The position numbers and the translations under genes were made by a program. A stretch of DNA of 64,000 nucleotides from Pelotomaculum isophthalicicum JI (GTDB lineage: Bacteria; Bacillota; Desulfotomaculia; Desulfotomaculales; Pelotomaculaceae): NCBI RefSeq assembly GCF_029478095.1, contig NZ_JAKOAV010000012.1, positions 1 through 64,000 of the forward strand, written 5' to 3'. The notes under the pieces are model-generated. The model ran no database searches. It was not told the DNA's origin and saw only the letters and a program-made list of their open reading frames with translations. Below, one piece after another: positions 1 to 9,119 of the stretch (positions are counted from its first letter, which is position 1; each line of letters starts with the position of its first letter).

Positions 1-20
1 AGTTGCAGTACACCTCGGGT

Positions 21-67
21 AAAGGGTAGGCAGATTCCCAAAGTGGAATCGTGATTGTCTACCCTTT
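21..67 (+). terminator. Hairpin, possible terminator of a gene left of the window
   Basis: A 9-bp outer stem (21-29 with 59-67) and a 6-bp inner stem (33-38 with 45-50) form a long hairpin. The tail after it is only moderately T-rich, so termination is plausible but not certain. The gene it would serve is outside the window. Confidence 0.4.
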
Positions 68-240
68 ATCTTTGTTCCCAGGGTAATTGATTCATTTTGT
101 TCGGACATGAGCCGCGTTATTTGTCACAGGTTTCTGTTTTTAGTAACTGTTTAGGTAGGTGTAGAAATAAAATGGAGAATATAGTATAGTAATAATAGTA
201 TACTTAGATAGATAATAAACATTTTTAGAAAGGGAGTTAA

Positions 241-702
241 GTGGCCTTGAAGTTTTCGACACGAGCGCGGTACGGCCTGCGCGCTATGGTAGATCTGGCT
301 CAAAACTACACCCCCAACGAACCTATCGCGCTCGTCCGGGTTGCGGAAAGAGAAGGAATATCCGAGGGGTATTTGGAACAGCTGGTGACTTTCTTGCGCA
401 AGGGGGGACTGGTTCGGAGTGTGCGGGGAGCTCAGGGAGGCTATCTACTTACCCGGGAACCGGCCCGGATTACGGTCGGTGAAGTGATCAGGTGTCTGGA
501 AGGGGCTTTGGGGCCGACCGATTGTGTCAGCGAAGATGATCCGGAATCATGTGTGCGTGCCGACACTTGCCCGACAAGGATAATGTGGGAAAGAATCAGA
601 GATTCTATTGCTCATGTTTTGGACAGCACCACATTGGAAGACCTGTGCCAAGAAGCTGAAAAGATACGTCTTTCGCGAGAAGCTAATATGTACTATATCT
701 AG
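241..702 (+). CDS. Rrf2-family transcriptional regulator (IscR/CymR-like)
   Basis: A 153-residue protein with the Rrf2 winged helix-turn-helix at about residues 1-80, including the family sequences STRARYGLRAM and VRGAQGGYLL. Three cysteines at C95, C104 and C110 sit where IscR-type members bind an iron-sulfur cluster; CymR-type members lack them. The GTG start follows AAAGGGAG at good spacing. The next gene is cysE, so a role in cysteine or Fe-S homeostasis is likely, but this is inferred from context. The upstream region holds AT-rich GTATA/GTATAC half-sites around 187-204 that could be an autoregulatory operator; this is a guess. The family call is firm, the ligand is not. Confidence 0.9.
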   Translation: MALKFSTRARYGLRAMVDLAQNYTPNEPIALVRVAEREGISEGYLEQLVTFLRKGGLVRSVRGAQGGYLLTREPARITVGEVIRCLEGALGPTDCVSEDDPESCVRADTCPTRIMWERIRDSIAHVLDSTTLEDLCQEAEKIRLSREANMYYI

Positions 703-821
703 ATCTAGCGTTAGTATTTAGGGGAATAACCGGACACCTGCATAAATAATTATAAAGGATAATAATATTAGTTCCATCAACAGTAAAGCAATTGGTTAAA
801 TTATGTATGGAGAGGTTAATA

Positions 822-1481
822 ATGTTTAGTCAACTTAGAAGGTATATCAGGAGTATTATGCGGCGCGATCCCGCCGCCAAGTCCGCGTTGGAAGTAATTC
901 TTTGTTATCCGGGTTTTCACGCCGTAGTCATACACCGGGTGGCGCATTTTTTTTATCGGCATGGTTGGTTTTTAACGGCCAGGTTAATTTCACAGTTTGC
1001 GCGTTTTCTCACCGCTATTGAAATTCACCCCGGGGCGAAAATAAGCGAAGGTTTATTTATCGACCACGGAGGGGGAGTAGTGATTGGTGAGACTGCCGAG
1101 ATAGGTAGGAATGTTACTATTTATCAGGGAGTAACCCTGGGTGGAACTGGAAAAGAAAAAGAAAAGAGGCACCCCACCATTGGTGATAACGTCGTGATCA
1201 GTACCGGCGCCAAGGTGCTTGGCTCGTTTACCGTGGGAGACAATTCCAGGATTGGGGCCGGTTCAGTTGTTTTAAAGGCTGTTCCGCCGAACAGCACGGT
1301 GGTCGGTGTCCCAGGCAAAGTTGTAGCCCGGAACGGCCAGAAATTGGCGCTAGTTGATGAAGCCGATATTGATTTGCGGCACGACCTGCTTCCCGACCCC
1401 GTAGCGGAAATGATGTCAAACATGCAGGCGAATATTGAATTGCTTGAACAACGGGTTAAAGCGCTGGAAAACAAGGACTAA
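822..1481 (+). CDS. cysE: Serine O-acetyltransferase
   Basis: CysE makes O-acetylserine from serine and acetyl-CoA, the first step of cysteine synthesis, in the cytoplasm. A short N-terminal helical part is followed by a left-handed beta-helix of hexapeptide repeats (about residues 65-165), with the motifs [14 protein letters not shown] and GVTLGGTGK. The tail after it is helical. The ATG at 822 is preferred because GGAGAGG lies 6 bases before it; an upstream TTG at 792 has no ribosome site. At 219 residues it is the short, Gram-positive type of SAT. It follows the Rrf2 regulator by about 120 bases and its 3' end overlaps the convergent cfa gene by four bases. Confidence 0.93.
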   Translation: MFSQLRRYIRSIMRRDPAAKSALEVILCYPGFHAVVIHRVAHFFYRHGWFLTARLISQFARFLTAIEIHPGAKISEGLFIDHGGGVVIGETAEIGRNVTIYQGVTLGGTGKEKEKRHPTIGDNVVISTGAKVLGSFTVGDNSRIGAGSVVLKAVPPNSTVVGVPGKVVARNGQKLALVDEADIDLRHDLLPDPVAEMMSNMQANIELLEQRVKALENKD

Positions 1482-2665
1482 TTGTATAAATACTCCCGGG
1501 TAAGGGGCAGGTCGTTGTTCAACCCATTCGAGAATAGAATCTGGTGAACATTTAAGCCGCTGACACGGAAAGAAGAGGCGCAGGAACGAAGGTACAGGCG
1601 CCACATCCGCACAAAACGTTCATCGTACATGTCCCGTATTTTGTCGGTGTGTTTATCAAATCCTTCCGCCCAGCGCTCCAGTGTCATGGCGTAATGCATC
1701 CGTAAACTTTCTATATCTAAAACATGAAAATCATAATCGGGCAATAGACTGATTACTTCGCGCAAGGAAGGGATATACCCCCCGGGGAAAATATACTTTT
1801 TTATCCAACCATTGACCGGCCCTTCTTTGGTATGCGTTATAGTATGAAGCAAGGCTAAGCCGCCTTCTTTCAGGAGTTTTTTCAATGTCATCATGAACTG
1901 GGGATAGTTTGCCTGACCAACATGTTCGAACATCCCGACGCTGGCAATTTTGTCAAAAGCAAGCCCTTTACCGGCCAGTTCCCGGTAATCCATCAACTCG
2001 ACTTCCACCTGATCTTTAAGACCCAGTTCCGTAATCCGGCGCTGGGTTTCCTGATATTGTTCACGGCTCAAGGTGATTCCCACCGCTTTTGCCCCGTAAA
2101 TCTGGGCGGCGCGGAGAATCAGCCATCCCCAGCCGCTGCCGATGTCAAGAAGAATTTCCCCGGGGCGCAACTGTAACTTTTTCAGCACGTGGTCAATTTT
2201 TTGAATTTGGGCTTGAGTCAGGGAATCTTCAGCATTTTGGAAATAAGCGCAAGAATAACTCATTGTTTCATCCAGCCAGAGGGAGAAAAAATCATTGCCT
2301 AAATCGTAATGATGCCGGATGTTTTCCTTTTGTTCGCGTAAGGAAGCTGAATGCGTCCGGCGTGAAAAGATTTTGGTCAGGATTTGCCGGCCCCGGTTTT
2401 CCCCGTTTAACTCCATACTGGAGCCGACCAGTTTGATGATATCGTCCAGATCCCCGGTGATATCAATCAAACCGTCCATGTAAGCCTCACCAAACGCCAG
2501 CACCGGGTCTTTAAGCATTTGCTTGTAAGGAATTTTTCCGTGAAAAATCACCTTAACGGAAGGAGTATCACCGCCGTAGTGTTCAGTCGTACCGTCCCAA
2601 TAGGAAACTTCAAAAGCGCCGGCCTTAGCCTGGTTGAATAAATTTTGGAGCAAACGCTTTTGCAT
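1478..2665 (-). CDS. cfa: Cyclopropane-fatty-acyl-phospholipid synthase
   Basis: This SAM-dependent enzyme adds a methylene group to unsaturated acyl chains of membrane phospholipids. The 395-residue protein has the family's N-terminal lipid-binding domain, then [10 protein letters not shown] and MSYSCAYF near residues 118-142, and the SAM-binding LDIGSGWGW at 173-181. The ATG start has GGAAGGTGAC upstream. It is transcribed toward cysE and overlaps its end by four bases, so the two are convergent and share no terminator. The alpha/beta hydrolase upstream at 2712-3506 runs in the same direction and may be cotranscribed. No lesion is seen. Confidence 0.92.
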   Translation of the reverse strand: MQKRLLQNLFNQAKAGAFEVSYWDGTTEHYGGDTPSVKVIFHGKIPYKQMLKDPVLAFGEAYMDGLIDITGDLDDIIKLVGSSMELNGENRGRQILTKIFSRRTHSASLREQKENIRHHYDLGNDFFSLWLDETMSYSCAYFQNAEDSLTQAQIQKIDHVLKKLQLRPGEILLDIGSGWGWLILRAAQIYGAKAVGITLSREQYQETQRRITELGLKDQVEVELMDYRELAGKGLAFDKIASVGMFEHVGQANYPQFMMTLKKLLKEGGLALLHTITHTKEGPVNGWIKKYIFPGGYIPSLREVISLLPDYDFHVLDIESLRMHYAMTLERWAEGFDKHTDKIRDMYDERFVRMWRLYLRSCASSFRVSGLNVHQILFSNGLNNDLPLTREYLYN

Positions 2666-2711
2666 GAACCGTCACCTTCCATATTAGTAACAAAATTTAG
2701 GTTTCCCGCTG

Positions 2712-3506
2712 TCAGTCTCCTTTATGTGTTCCCAAAGCGTTCGAGATAAATTCTTGAATTGCCTTAAAATATTGCCTTAAGCCCACGTACATAATATCGT
2801 TATGGCCCGCGTCAGGGATGGTAACCAGTGTCTTGCTGGTAGTCCCTAAATTTTCATATAGGTCCAAGGCTTCTTCATATGGAACAATATAATCATCTTT
2901 TCCGTGAATAACTAAAACAGGTATTGAAATATTTTTAACCAAATCCAGGCATTCCTGATCAAACTGGCGCAGGGTAACTTCTTTGGGGAAGTGGTCAAGG
3001 TGTTTCATGATTCTGACCACGTTGGCAAAACCGCTTTCAATAATCATACCCTTAATTGCATCCGGGTATTGATTAGCCAGTTCCAAGGCGGAAATGCTGC
3101 CTAAGGACCTGCCCATCACCCATAATTCTTGCTGGAAACCACGGTTCGATATTTCTCTTGTTGCAGCTGTAAATATGGATTTTGCGTCATGACACACATT
3201 AGTAAAGGAAGGAGTGCCTCCGCTGGCGCCATATCCGCGGTAGTCCGCCACCACCAGGTTAAGTCCCAGTTGGTTGTAAACCGGCGCGATATCATCGTAG
3301 TCGCTGACCACTTCCCCGTTGCCGTGAAAGTATATAACCCAGGGTTGGTTGGCGCCGCCGACGTAAAAGCGGGTCGATACAAAAACGTCTTTATCCACCG
3401 GTACGTTCAAATCAAAGGCGTTTTCCGGACATGGGCTAAAATCTTTACGCGGATAGAAAATCAGATTTAATATCGGAGGCAAATCAATCAGTGTGTAATC
3501 CGGCAT
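2712..3506 (-). CDS. Alpha/beta hydrolase of unknown substrate
   Basis: About 264 residues with the alpha/beta-hydrolase fold: an oxyanion-hole sequence IYFHGNGE, the nucleophile elbow GRSLGS (GxSxG), an aspartate in HGKDDYIVP and the catalytic histidine in DAGHND. The order Ser-Asp-His is complete, so it should be active. The ATG at 3506 is chosen over a TTG 18 bases upstream because that TTG lies next to the GGGAG ribosome site. It is close to BEM46-like serine hydrolases. It sits directly upstream of cfa on the same strand, which may suggest a lipid link. The substrate cannot be told from sequence. Confidence 0.85.
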   Translation of the reverse strand: MPDYTLIDLPPILNLIFYPRKDFSPCPENAFDLNVPVDKDVFVSTRFYVGGANQPWVIYFHGNGEVVSDYDDIAPVYNQLGLNLVVADYRGYGASGGTPSFTNVCHDAKSIFTAATREISNRGFQQELWVMGRSLGSISALELANQYPDAIKGMIIESGFANVVRIMKHLDHFPKEVTLRQFDQECLDLVKNISIPVLVIHGKDDYIVPYEEALDLYENLGTTSKTLVTIPDAGHNDIMYVGLRQYFKAIQEFISNALGTHKGD

Positions 3507-3633
3507 AATACTTTCAACTCCCAAAAATGTTAATTCATACTGGTATTTTTAAAATCATGGTACTAAAATATAACAAGGAATTCAAGGACTAATCATCGAA
3601 AATTCAATTTACCGCGGCATTAGAAAATATTCA

Positions 3634-4305
3634 TTGGCAGTACCGGTTAAGGAGATGAAAAAAACGCGAAAATTAAAAACGACATTGAATAATAACGGTA
3701 TACTTCTGGAAGCCTGCCTGGACATGCCTGACGCGCCCGGCGGTCCATGCCCGGGGGTGGTGTTATGCCATCCCGACCCGCGTTACGGCGGTGACATGAC
3801 TAACAATATAATTATGGCGGTTAGCTGGGCGCTTACCGAGAAGGGAATTGCCGGCATGCGCTACAATTCCCGCGGCGTCGGCCGGAGCCGGGGTTTTTTT
3901 GGCGGGGGCGTGCCGGAGCAGGATGATGCCCGGGCTGCTTTATCTTTTCTTGTCCAACAGAAAGAAATCGATTCAGGCCGGATTGGTATCATGGGGTACT
4001 CTTTTGGCGGAAGAATTGCTTTGCCGGTAGGCGGCGGCTGCAATGAAATCAAAGCGATCGCCGGCGTGTCCCCGGTTGTTCCGCCGGATGTTCTGATTGA
4101 TTGCGCAAAGCCCAAGTTGATCGTCTGCGGCTCGGAGGACGATGTTGTTTCTACCAGTCTGGTTTTGCAGGAAGCCGCCAAAATGAGCGAGCCCAAGACC
4201 GTTGAGGTGATTCCCAATGTTGACCATTTCTGGTGGGGCTATGAGGAAAAAGTAGCGGAGCTGGTGGCGGAATTTTTTGTGAACGCACTAGGCCGGTCCG
4301 GTTGA
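3634..4305 (+). CDS. Alpha/beta hydrolase (dienelactone hydrolase-like, COG2945 type)
   Basis: A 223-residue hydrolase with CHPDPRYGGDMTNN near the N-terminus, typical of the COG2945 group, a nucleophile elbow GYSFGG, an aspartate in CGSEDDVV and a histidine in VDHFWWG. It is divergent from the other hydrolase at 2712-3506 and is a different subfamily, so it is not a duplicate. The start is unclear: an ATG at 3655 sits directly against AAGGAG with no spacing, and the TTG at 3634 lacks a clear ribosome site. The substrate is unknown. The reading frame is intact. Confidence 0.83.
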   Translation: MAVPVKEMKKTRKLKTTLNNNGILLEACLDMPDAPGGPCPGVVLCHPDPRYGGDMTNNIIMAVSWALTEKGIAGMRYNSRGVGRSRGFFGGGVPEQDDARAALSFLVQQKEIDSGRIGIMGYSFGGRIALPVGGGCNEIKAIAGVSPVVPPDVLIDCAKPKLIVCGSEDDVVSTSLVLQEAAKMSEPKTVEVIPNVDHFWWGYEEKVAELVAEFFVNALGRSG

Positions 4306-4315
4306 GGGCGGGTTT

Positions 4316-4606
4316 TTAAAGTTTATTGATCCCGATAAAAATTAATAGGACCCCGAGTATGACTGTTGCCATTCCGGCCGGTGATATTTTCCCGGCGAGG
4401 CCGATCAAACCAAGGCTGGTTACAGCAATAAACACCGTGGGTCCCACCAGCGCCAGCGCGGCGTTTATTTTAAACGCGGTTTCCACCCGCCCGTATTTCA
4501 ACATCAACATAGCCGCCGTAAATTCGATAGTGGCGGACAGCACTCTAATACCCGCCATGCCAAAAACGATTTTTTCCGTGATGAAAAACAGTAGATTCAC
4601 CTCCAC
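4316..4606 (-). CDS. YqhV-like small membrane protein (DUF2619)
   Basis: A protein of about 96 residues with three hydrophobic segments. The core IRVLSATIEFTAAMLMLKYG followed by ALALVGPTVF resembles Bacillus YqhV, a protein found beside the spoIII operon in spore formers. The start is uncertain: the strong Shine-Dalgarno AAGGTGGAGGTG overlaps the first GTG codons, so translation may begin a few codons further in. It is convergent with the hydrolase at 3634. Its function is not known. The membrane location follows from the hydrophobic segments. Confidence 0.7.
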   Translation of the reverse strand: MEVNLLFFITEKIVFGMAGIRVLSATIEFTAAMLMLKYGRVETAFKINAALALVGPTVFIAVTSLGLIGLAGKISPAGMATVILGVLLIFIGINKL

Positions 4607-4681
4607 CTTAGAGCTTACATAGATTTCATATGCTCCAGGGGCGGCTTAAATGACTGTTCTTAATAAATTCTCTTTAGGCGG

Positions 4682-5791
4682 CTAACTGTCCGCTGTTTCC
4701 CGGCCTGCCGGCACGGCGACCAGCATACCCACCACGCCCAGTGCCGCTGCGAAGAACATTACTCCGCGGTAACCCCATCCCTGGGCGATCAGGCCGCCGA
4801 GCAAGGGACCCACGGCGTTGCACAGGTTTAATGTGGATTGAAAAATGCCTCCCGCTGTACCGCGCTCCTCACCGCTTTTGAGGATTATCAGCAGGGCGCC
4901 GACGTAAAGACAGGACCAGGCCACACCCAATAGCGCCTGGACTACGATCAGGGAAAACCGGCCGGAGGCGAAGGCAAAAGCGACAAATACGATAACAGAT
5001 AAGACCTGTCCGATAGCGAATACTTTATATTCAGAGAATTGCTCCAGATAACGCATTACAATGAATTGTACAGCAAAGTTGACCCCCCATAGGATGCCGA
5101 TCCAAAACTGGTCCATACCCACTGAAACCATGTAGAGGGGAAGGATAATCCAGACGGCAGTGGCGCCCAGGTGCCGCAGGAATACCGCCAGGTAAACCCG
5201 GTGGCCCCGCCGCGCCACTTCCCAAAGATTGGGCGGCGCCGGTGAGTTGAGCGGCGGTGTTTCCCGGAAAGCCAGGGAAAGAAAAAATGCCAGCAGGCAA
5301 ACCAAGAAGCTTAGCAGAAAAAGCATGTCAATATTGCCCACCACGGCTGCCGCCAGGGCGCTGAAGATCCAGCCCAGGGAGCCGTAAGAGCTGTATTTGC
5401 CCATGTCCACACCTGATTCGAACGCATAAGCGATAGTTGCCGCGGTGGTGATACCCAGCGCGAACCCTACCGCACCCCGTGTTGCCATCAAAATGAAGAC
5501 ATTATCGGCCAGCAGTTGGGCTGCGAAAGCCGCACTGCTGATCAGAAGGCCCCACCGTACAAAAAGGAGCCTTCCGGTGCTGTCGGATTTCCAACCTGAT
5601 AATAGGGAAGATATTAAAAAAGCAGCCCCATATGCCGCGCCCACCAGACCCACCTGAAAGTCGGAAGCCCCTAACTGGGCGCCGAGCAGGGGAATAAAGA
5701 TAATAGAGCCTTGAATGGCAAAGCTGAGAAAAAAGTTTACCAGTCCGAACAACCACAAGCGGGATTGTTCTTCGCCGATCTCGTTATCCAA
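4682..5791 (-). CDS. Major facilitator superfamily transporter
   Basis: A polytopic inner-membrane protein of 369 residues with about 11-12 hydrophobic helices and the MFS loop 2-3 signature, seen here as GLVGAAYGAAFLISSLLSGWKSD. It is close in type to drug or small-solute efflux carriers. The TTG start has GGAG about nine bases upstream. Nothing in the neighbourhood defines the substrate. The gap to htpG on the right is a divergent promoter region. Confidence 0.85.
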   Translation of the reverse strand: MDNEIGEEQSRLWLFGLVNFFLSFAIQGSIIFIPLLGAQLGASDFQVGLVGAAYGAAFLISSLLSGWKSDSTGRLLFVRWGLLISSAAFAAQLLADNVFILMATRGAVGFALGITTAATIAYAFESGVDMGKYSSYGSLGWIFSALAAAVVGNIDMLFLLSFLVCLLAFFLSLAFRETPPLNSPAPPNLWEVARRGHRVYLAVFLRHLGATAVWIILPLYMVSVGMDQFWIGILWGVNFAVQFIVMRYLEQFSEYKVFAIGQVLSVIVFVAFAFASGRFSLIVVQALLGVAWSCLYVGALLIILKSGEERGTAGGIFQSTLNLCNAVGPLLGGLIAQGWGYRGVMFFAAALGVVGMLVAVPAGRETADS

Positions 5792-6007
5792 ATTAATACT
5801 CCAATCTCCAACATTGATATTAGTTCATTTTAACAGCCTGCCCGGCCGGTGTCTACAACAGGTGTAAAATCCCTTACCTTGGCTGCAGGCGATAAAATGG
5901 GCGACAGGTCTTTTTCATTAAATGCTTTATGTGGTAAAATTTTATTTAGTCAGATTTTATTGACATAATTTATTATAAAACAAATCTTAACGGAGGTGTC
6001 TATTCAG

Positions 6008-7870
6008 ATGTCGGTGTCAACCGGGGAAAACACTTATGAAACCAGGGAATTTCAAGCAGAAGTAAAGCAGATCCTAGATATTGTCGTAAATTCGCTTTAC
6101 ACAGACCGTGAAATATTTCTACGCGAGTTAATCTCCAACGCTGCCGACGCCCTGGAAAAATTCCGGTACGAGAATCTAACCAACAAGAATGTAAAGGATG
6201 AGGAACTACCGCTCGAAATCACCATTGAGCTGGACGATAAGGAGCACATTCTGACCATAACCGATACCGGGATTGGCATGACCAGGGAGGAGTTGATCGA
6301 AAACCTGGGCACCATAGCGCACTCGGGTTCAAAAGCATTTATTAAGCAAATGGCTGAAGCCAATCAGAAAGATTTGAATCTAATCGGCCAGTTCGGTGTG
6401 GGATTTTACGCCGCGTTTATGGTGGCCAAGAAAATCCGGGTGCTGTCACGTTCGTACCAACCCGACGCGGCAGGCTGCGAGTGGGTTTCCGATGGCATTG
6501 GCAATTACACCATCGGTACGGCGACGGATTTGCCGCGAGGCACTAAAATCATCCTGGAGCTTAAGGACGACGCTCATGAATTTGCCGGAGTTGAGACTAT
6601 TAAAAGGATCATCAAGCAATATTCCAGCTTCGTACCTTTTACAATCCGTGTTAACGGTGAGCAAATCAACACCGTTCAGGCGATCTGGACACGAAATAAA
6701 AATGAGATCAAGGAAGAAGAGTATAACGAGTTTTATAAGTTTATCGCAACAGCATACGATGAGCCGCTTTACCGGCTGCATTTCTCCGCCGACGCGCCGC
6801 TGGCCATTAACGCTCTTTTATTTGTGCCGAAGCAGAATTTTGAGCGTTATGGTTTCAGCCGGACGGAGCCCGGTGTCAATCTATACTGCCATAAAATCTT
6901 GATCCAGCAGCAAGCCGAAGGGATCCTGCCGGAATGGCTGCGTTTTGTAAAGGGAGTTGTAGATAGTGAAGACATTCCGCTGAACATTTCCCGTGAAACC
7001 ATGCAGGACAGCACCATGGTATCCAGGTTGCGTAGGGCTGTTACCGGCCGGTTCCTCAGGTTCCTTAACGAACAGGCGAAGGCCGATCCGGACAAGTATG
7101 AAGAGTTTTGGAAACAATTCGGCTTCTTCCTTAAAGAAGGGATTTCCAGCGACTTTACCCACCGGGATGAACTAGCCAAGCTTCTGCGGTTTGAGTCTTC
7201 CAAATCGGAGCCGGGTAAGTTAATATCATTGGCGGATTACACACAGCGAATGAAGGAAGGACAAAAAGACATATATTATATTAACGGTCCCACCCGGGAA
7301 ATTATTGAAGCCGGCCCTTATCTGGAGGCTTTCCGGGCCCGTGACCTGGAAGTCATCTACACGCATGAAGCTGTCGATGACTTTGTCCTGAGCAATTTGA
7401 TGGATTATGAAGAAAAGAAACTGGTGTCCGCCGATCAGGCTGAGCTGGATCTCCCCGCGCTGGACGAGAAGCTTGACGGGGAGCAGCTTGACAATGAAAC
7501 GGTTCAATCGTTGACAGGATGGTTGAAGGAAATACTGGGGAATAAAGTTACCGAGGTCAAGGAATCAAAGCGTCTCATCAACAGCCCCGCGGTTATTTTG
7601 AATCAGGACGGCATGATGACCAGCAGCATGCAGCGGGTGATGCAGGCGGTAAACAGAGACCTGGGCGCTATTGGCAGGAAGATGCTGGAGATTAATCCGC
7701 GGCATGAACTAATCAAGCGCCTGGCCGCGCTGCGTGAAAAAGACGAAAAATTTGCCCGCCTGGCGGCGGAGCAGATCTACGACAACGCCTTGATTTCCGC
7801 CGGGCTGATGACTGACCCGCGCGACATGGTAAACCGCATGTATGATATCCTGGAGCGCGCCCTGGCGTAG
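6008..7870 (+). CDS. htpG: Molecular chaperone HtpG (Hsp90)
   Basis: Bacterial Hsp90, a cytoplasmic ATP-dependent chaperone dimer. The N-terminal GHKL ATPase domain shows LRELISNAADAL, DTGIGMT and GQFGVGFYAAF; the middle domain has ISRETMQDS; the C-terminal dimerisation domain runs to the end. The 620-residue length is normal. The ATG at 6008 is chosen because CGGAGG lies 11 bases before it, while the GTG at 5996 abuts that same site. No CIRCE-type inverted repeat was seen upstream. A pair of GGGGACA/TGTCCCC repeats follows the stop codon. Confidence 0.95.
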   Translation: MSVSTGENTYETREFQAEVKQILDIVVNSLYTDREIFLRELISNAADALEKFRYENLTNKNVKDEELPLEITIELDDKEHILTITDTGIGMTREELIENLGTIAHSGSKAFIKQMAEANQKDLNLIGQFGVGFYAAFMVAKKIRVLSRSYQPDAAGCEWVSDGIGNYTIGTATDLPRGTKIILELKDDAHEFAGVETIKRIIKQYSSFVPFTIRVNGEQINTVQAIWTRNKNEIKEEEYNEFYKFIATAYDEPLYRLHFSADAPLAINALLFVPKQNFERYGFSRTEPGVNLYCHKILIQQQAEGILPEWLRFVKGVVDSEDIPLNISRETMQDSTMVSRLRRAVTGRFLRFLNEQAKADPDKYEEFWKQFGFFLKEGISSDFTHRDELAKLLRFESSKSEPGKLISLADYTQRMKEGQKDIYYINGPTREIIEAGPYLEAFRARDLEVIYTHEAVDDFVLSNLMDYEEKKLVSADQAELDLPALDEKLDGEQLDNETVQSLTGWLKEILGNKVTEVKESKRLINSPAVILNQDGMMTSSMQRVMQAVNRDLGAIGRKMLEINPRHELIKRLAALREKDEKFARLAAEQIYDNALISAGLMTDPRDMVNRMYDILERALA

Positions 7871-7881
7871 TGAACTTGATT

Positions 7882-7996
7882 GGGGACATTCCTCCGACCC
7901 CAAAGTCAGGCTTTAAAGGGAGGTGTGTCCCCTTTCTCAATAGGGGGACATTCCTCGGCCCCAGAGTAAGGCTCAAAAGAGAGGAGTGTCCCCTTT
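7882..7996. repeat. Two tandem REP-like palindromic repeats
   Basis: Two copies of a roughly 54-bp unit (7882-7935 and 7943-7996) each start with GGGGACATTCCTC and end with GTGTCCCCTTT, so each can fold into a hairpin. The second copy has drifted from the first. They lie in the htpG-hydrolase gap and may also end htpG transcription. The type resembles the GGGGACA repeats dispersed in some Peptococcaceae genomes. Confidence 0.75.
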
Positions 7997-8025
7997 CCTA
8001 TTCACAGGTGAAAGGAGAAGCCTAA

Positions 8026-8706
8026 ATGCAAAAACCGGAAAAAGTTTTTGACGGCGTTTACCTCGTGGGCGGACAGGACTTGACTGATATGAGAGATTGT
8101 TGCGTTTACCTTGTCGACGGGGGCAGCGAACTTGCTCTGATTGATGCCGGCCTTGGTTATTCATGCCGGTCGATATTGGACAATATAAAGAAACTGGGGT
8201 TTGACCCTTCCCTGTTAAAGTATGTAATTGCCACCCACGGGCATATCGACCACATTGGCGGCCTGAGCCACTTCCAATCGCTCGGCGCGAAGATAGTGGG
8301 TCACGAAGTGGAGCTGGACGCCATTTCCAAAGGCCTGGCCCATTTGACTGCGGCATCGTATTACAGGGTAAATTACCAGCCCGTCAACGTTGACGTTGTT
8401 CTTAAGGGAGAAAAGCAGGATATAACAGTCGGGGAACGCACTCTTCACTGCCTGTTCACCCCGGGGCACACTCCCGGCGGGATCAGCCCTTATGTTGACC
8501 TCGACGGTTGCAGGATTCTGTTCGGTCAGGACATCCACGGGCCTTTTAACGCGTCCTGGGGTTCGGATATTAAGAAGTGGATCGCTTCGATGAAAAAGCT
8601 GATTGACTTGAAGGCTGATATATTATGTGAAGGACATTTCGGTGTTTATAAGCCGGCGGCAAAGGTGCGGCAGTATATTGAACATTACCTGGACCAATAT
8701 GACTGA
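8026..8706 (+). CDS. Metallo-beta-lactamase-fold hydrolase
   Basis: A 226-residue protein of the MBL superfamily. The metal-binding motif THGHIDH (H71, H73, D75, H76) is complete, and further ligands appear in TPGHTPGG, FGQDIHG and CEGHFG. This points to a binuclear metal hydrolase of the glyoxalase II-like or ribonuclease-unrelated general group. The ATG follows GAAAGGAGAAG. It stands alone between the REP-like repeats and a pseudogene. The substrate is unknown. Confidence 0.85.
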   Translation: MQKPEKVFDGVYLVGGQDLTDMRDCCVYLVDGGSELALIDAGLGYSCRSILDNIKKLGFDPSLLKYVIATHGHIDHIGGLSHFQSLGAKIVGHEVELDAISKGLAHLTAASYYRVNYQPVNVDVVLKGEKQDITVGERTLHCLFTPGHTPGGISPYVDLDGCRILFGQDIHGPFNASWGSDIKKWIASMKKLIDLKADILCEGHFGVYKPAAKVRQYIEHYLDQYD

Positions 8707-8717
8707 TGAATAAATAA

Positions 8718-8834
8718 CAAGGACTTATCGCAAAAGAAGGCTGGGTGCTTCTTAACGGCGGGAGGCCGGCCGGTGTTATGGAAGCGTCGGCAAAAGGCGC
8801 CAGGGAAAACGGCGGGATGACCGTGGGTGATTAA
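8718..8834 (+). pseudogene. Remnant of a LOG/TIGR00725-family nucleotide-binding protein
   Basis: The frame from 8718 to the TAA at 8832 encodes about 38 residues containing LIAKEGWVLLNGGRPAGVME followed by SAKGARENGG. This matches the signature region of the LOG (lysine decarboxylase-like) and TIGR00725 families, normally GGxGGVMEA with AKGAKEAGG. The N-terminal Rossmann part and everything after the signature are missing and there is no start codon. It is best read as a fragment left by deletion. Confidence 0.6.
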
Positions 8835-8839
8835 AGAAA

Positions 8840-9119
8840 TTGCATTTTAAAATTCATTCTGATAGTATAATGTTGTAAACGCTGGGAAAGGGACAGGTAA
8901 CAAGGAATGAGGATTAGCTAATTCTGGAACCAATAATTCTTTGCGAATTGCATGGGCAATTCTGTTCCGGGATGGGTTATCCTCGTGTGTATACATGTGC
9001 CCTTTTTGAAAGCGTACTTAATGCTGGTATTTATTAGTACGATTTTTTATATGGGTAGTTATTATTTAAGATTTAACGAGGATAGTCCTTCCGAAAATAT
9101 GTGTTCGGGAGGATTTTTT
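8840..9119 (+). promoter_or_regulatory. Promoter and attenuator leader of the ABC-F gene
   Basis: A consensus TATAAT at 8866-8871 gives a likely transcript start near 8878, leaving a leader of about 240 bases; the -35 is weak. Inside are a hairpin at 8945-8962 around an ATG (8952), and a 10-bp stem at 9086-9095/9104-9113 followed by six Ts. The latter is an intrinsic terminator whose 3' arm contains GGGAGGA, the ribosome site of the ATG at 9120. Folding would therefore block both transcription and translation of the ABC-F gene. An upstream frame from 8952 stays open into the main gene and could include a leader peptide. Confidence 0.65.

Noticed and set aside
5960-5979. TTGACA and TATAAA before htpG as a promoter
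   Set aside because: The boxes are only eight bases apart, too close for sigma-A; no better pair was found.
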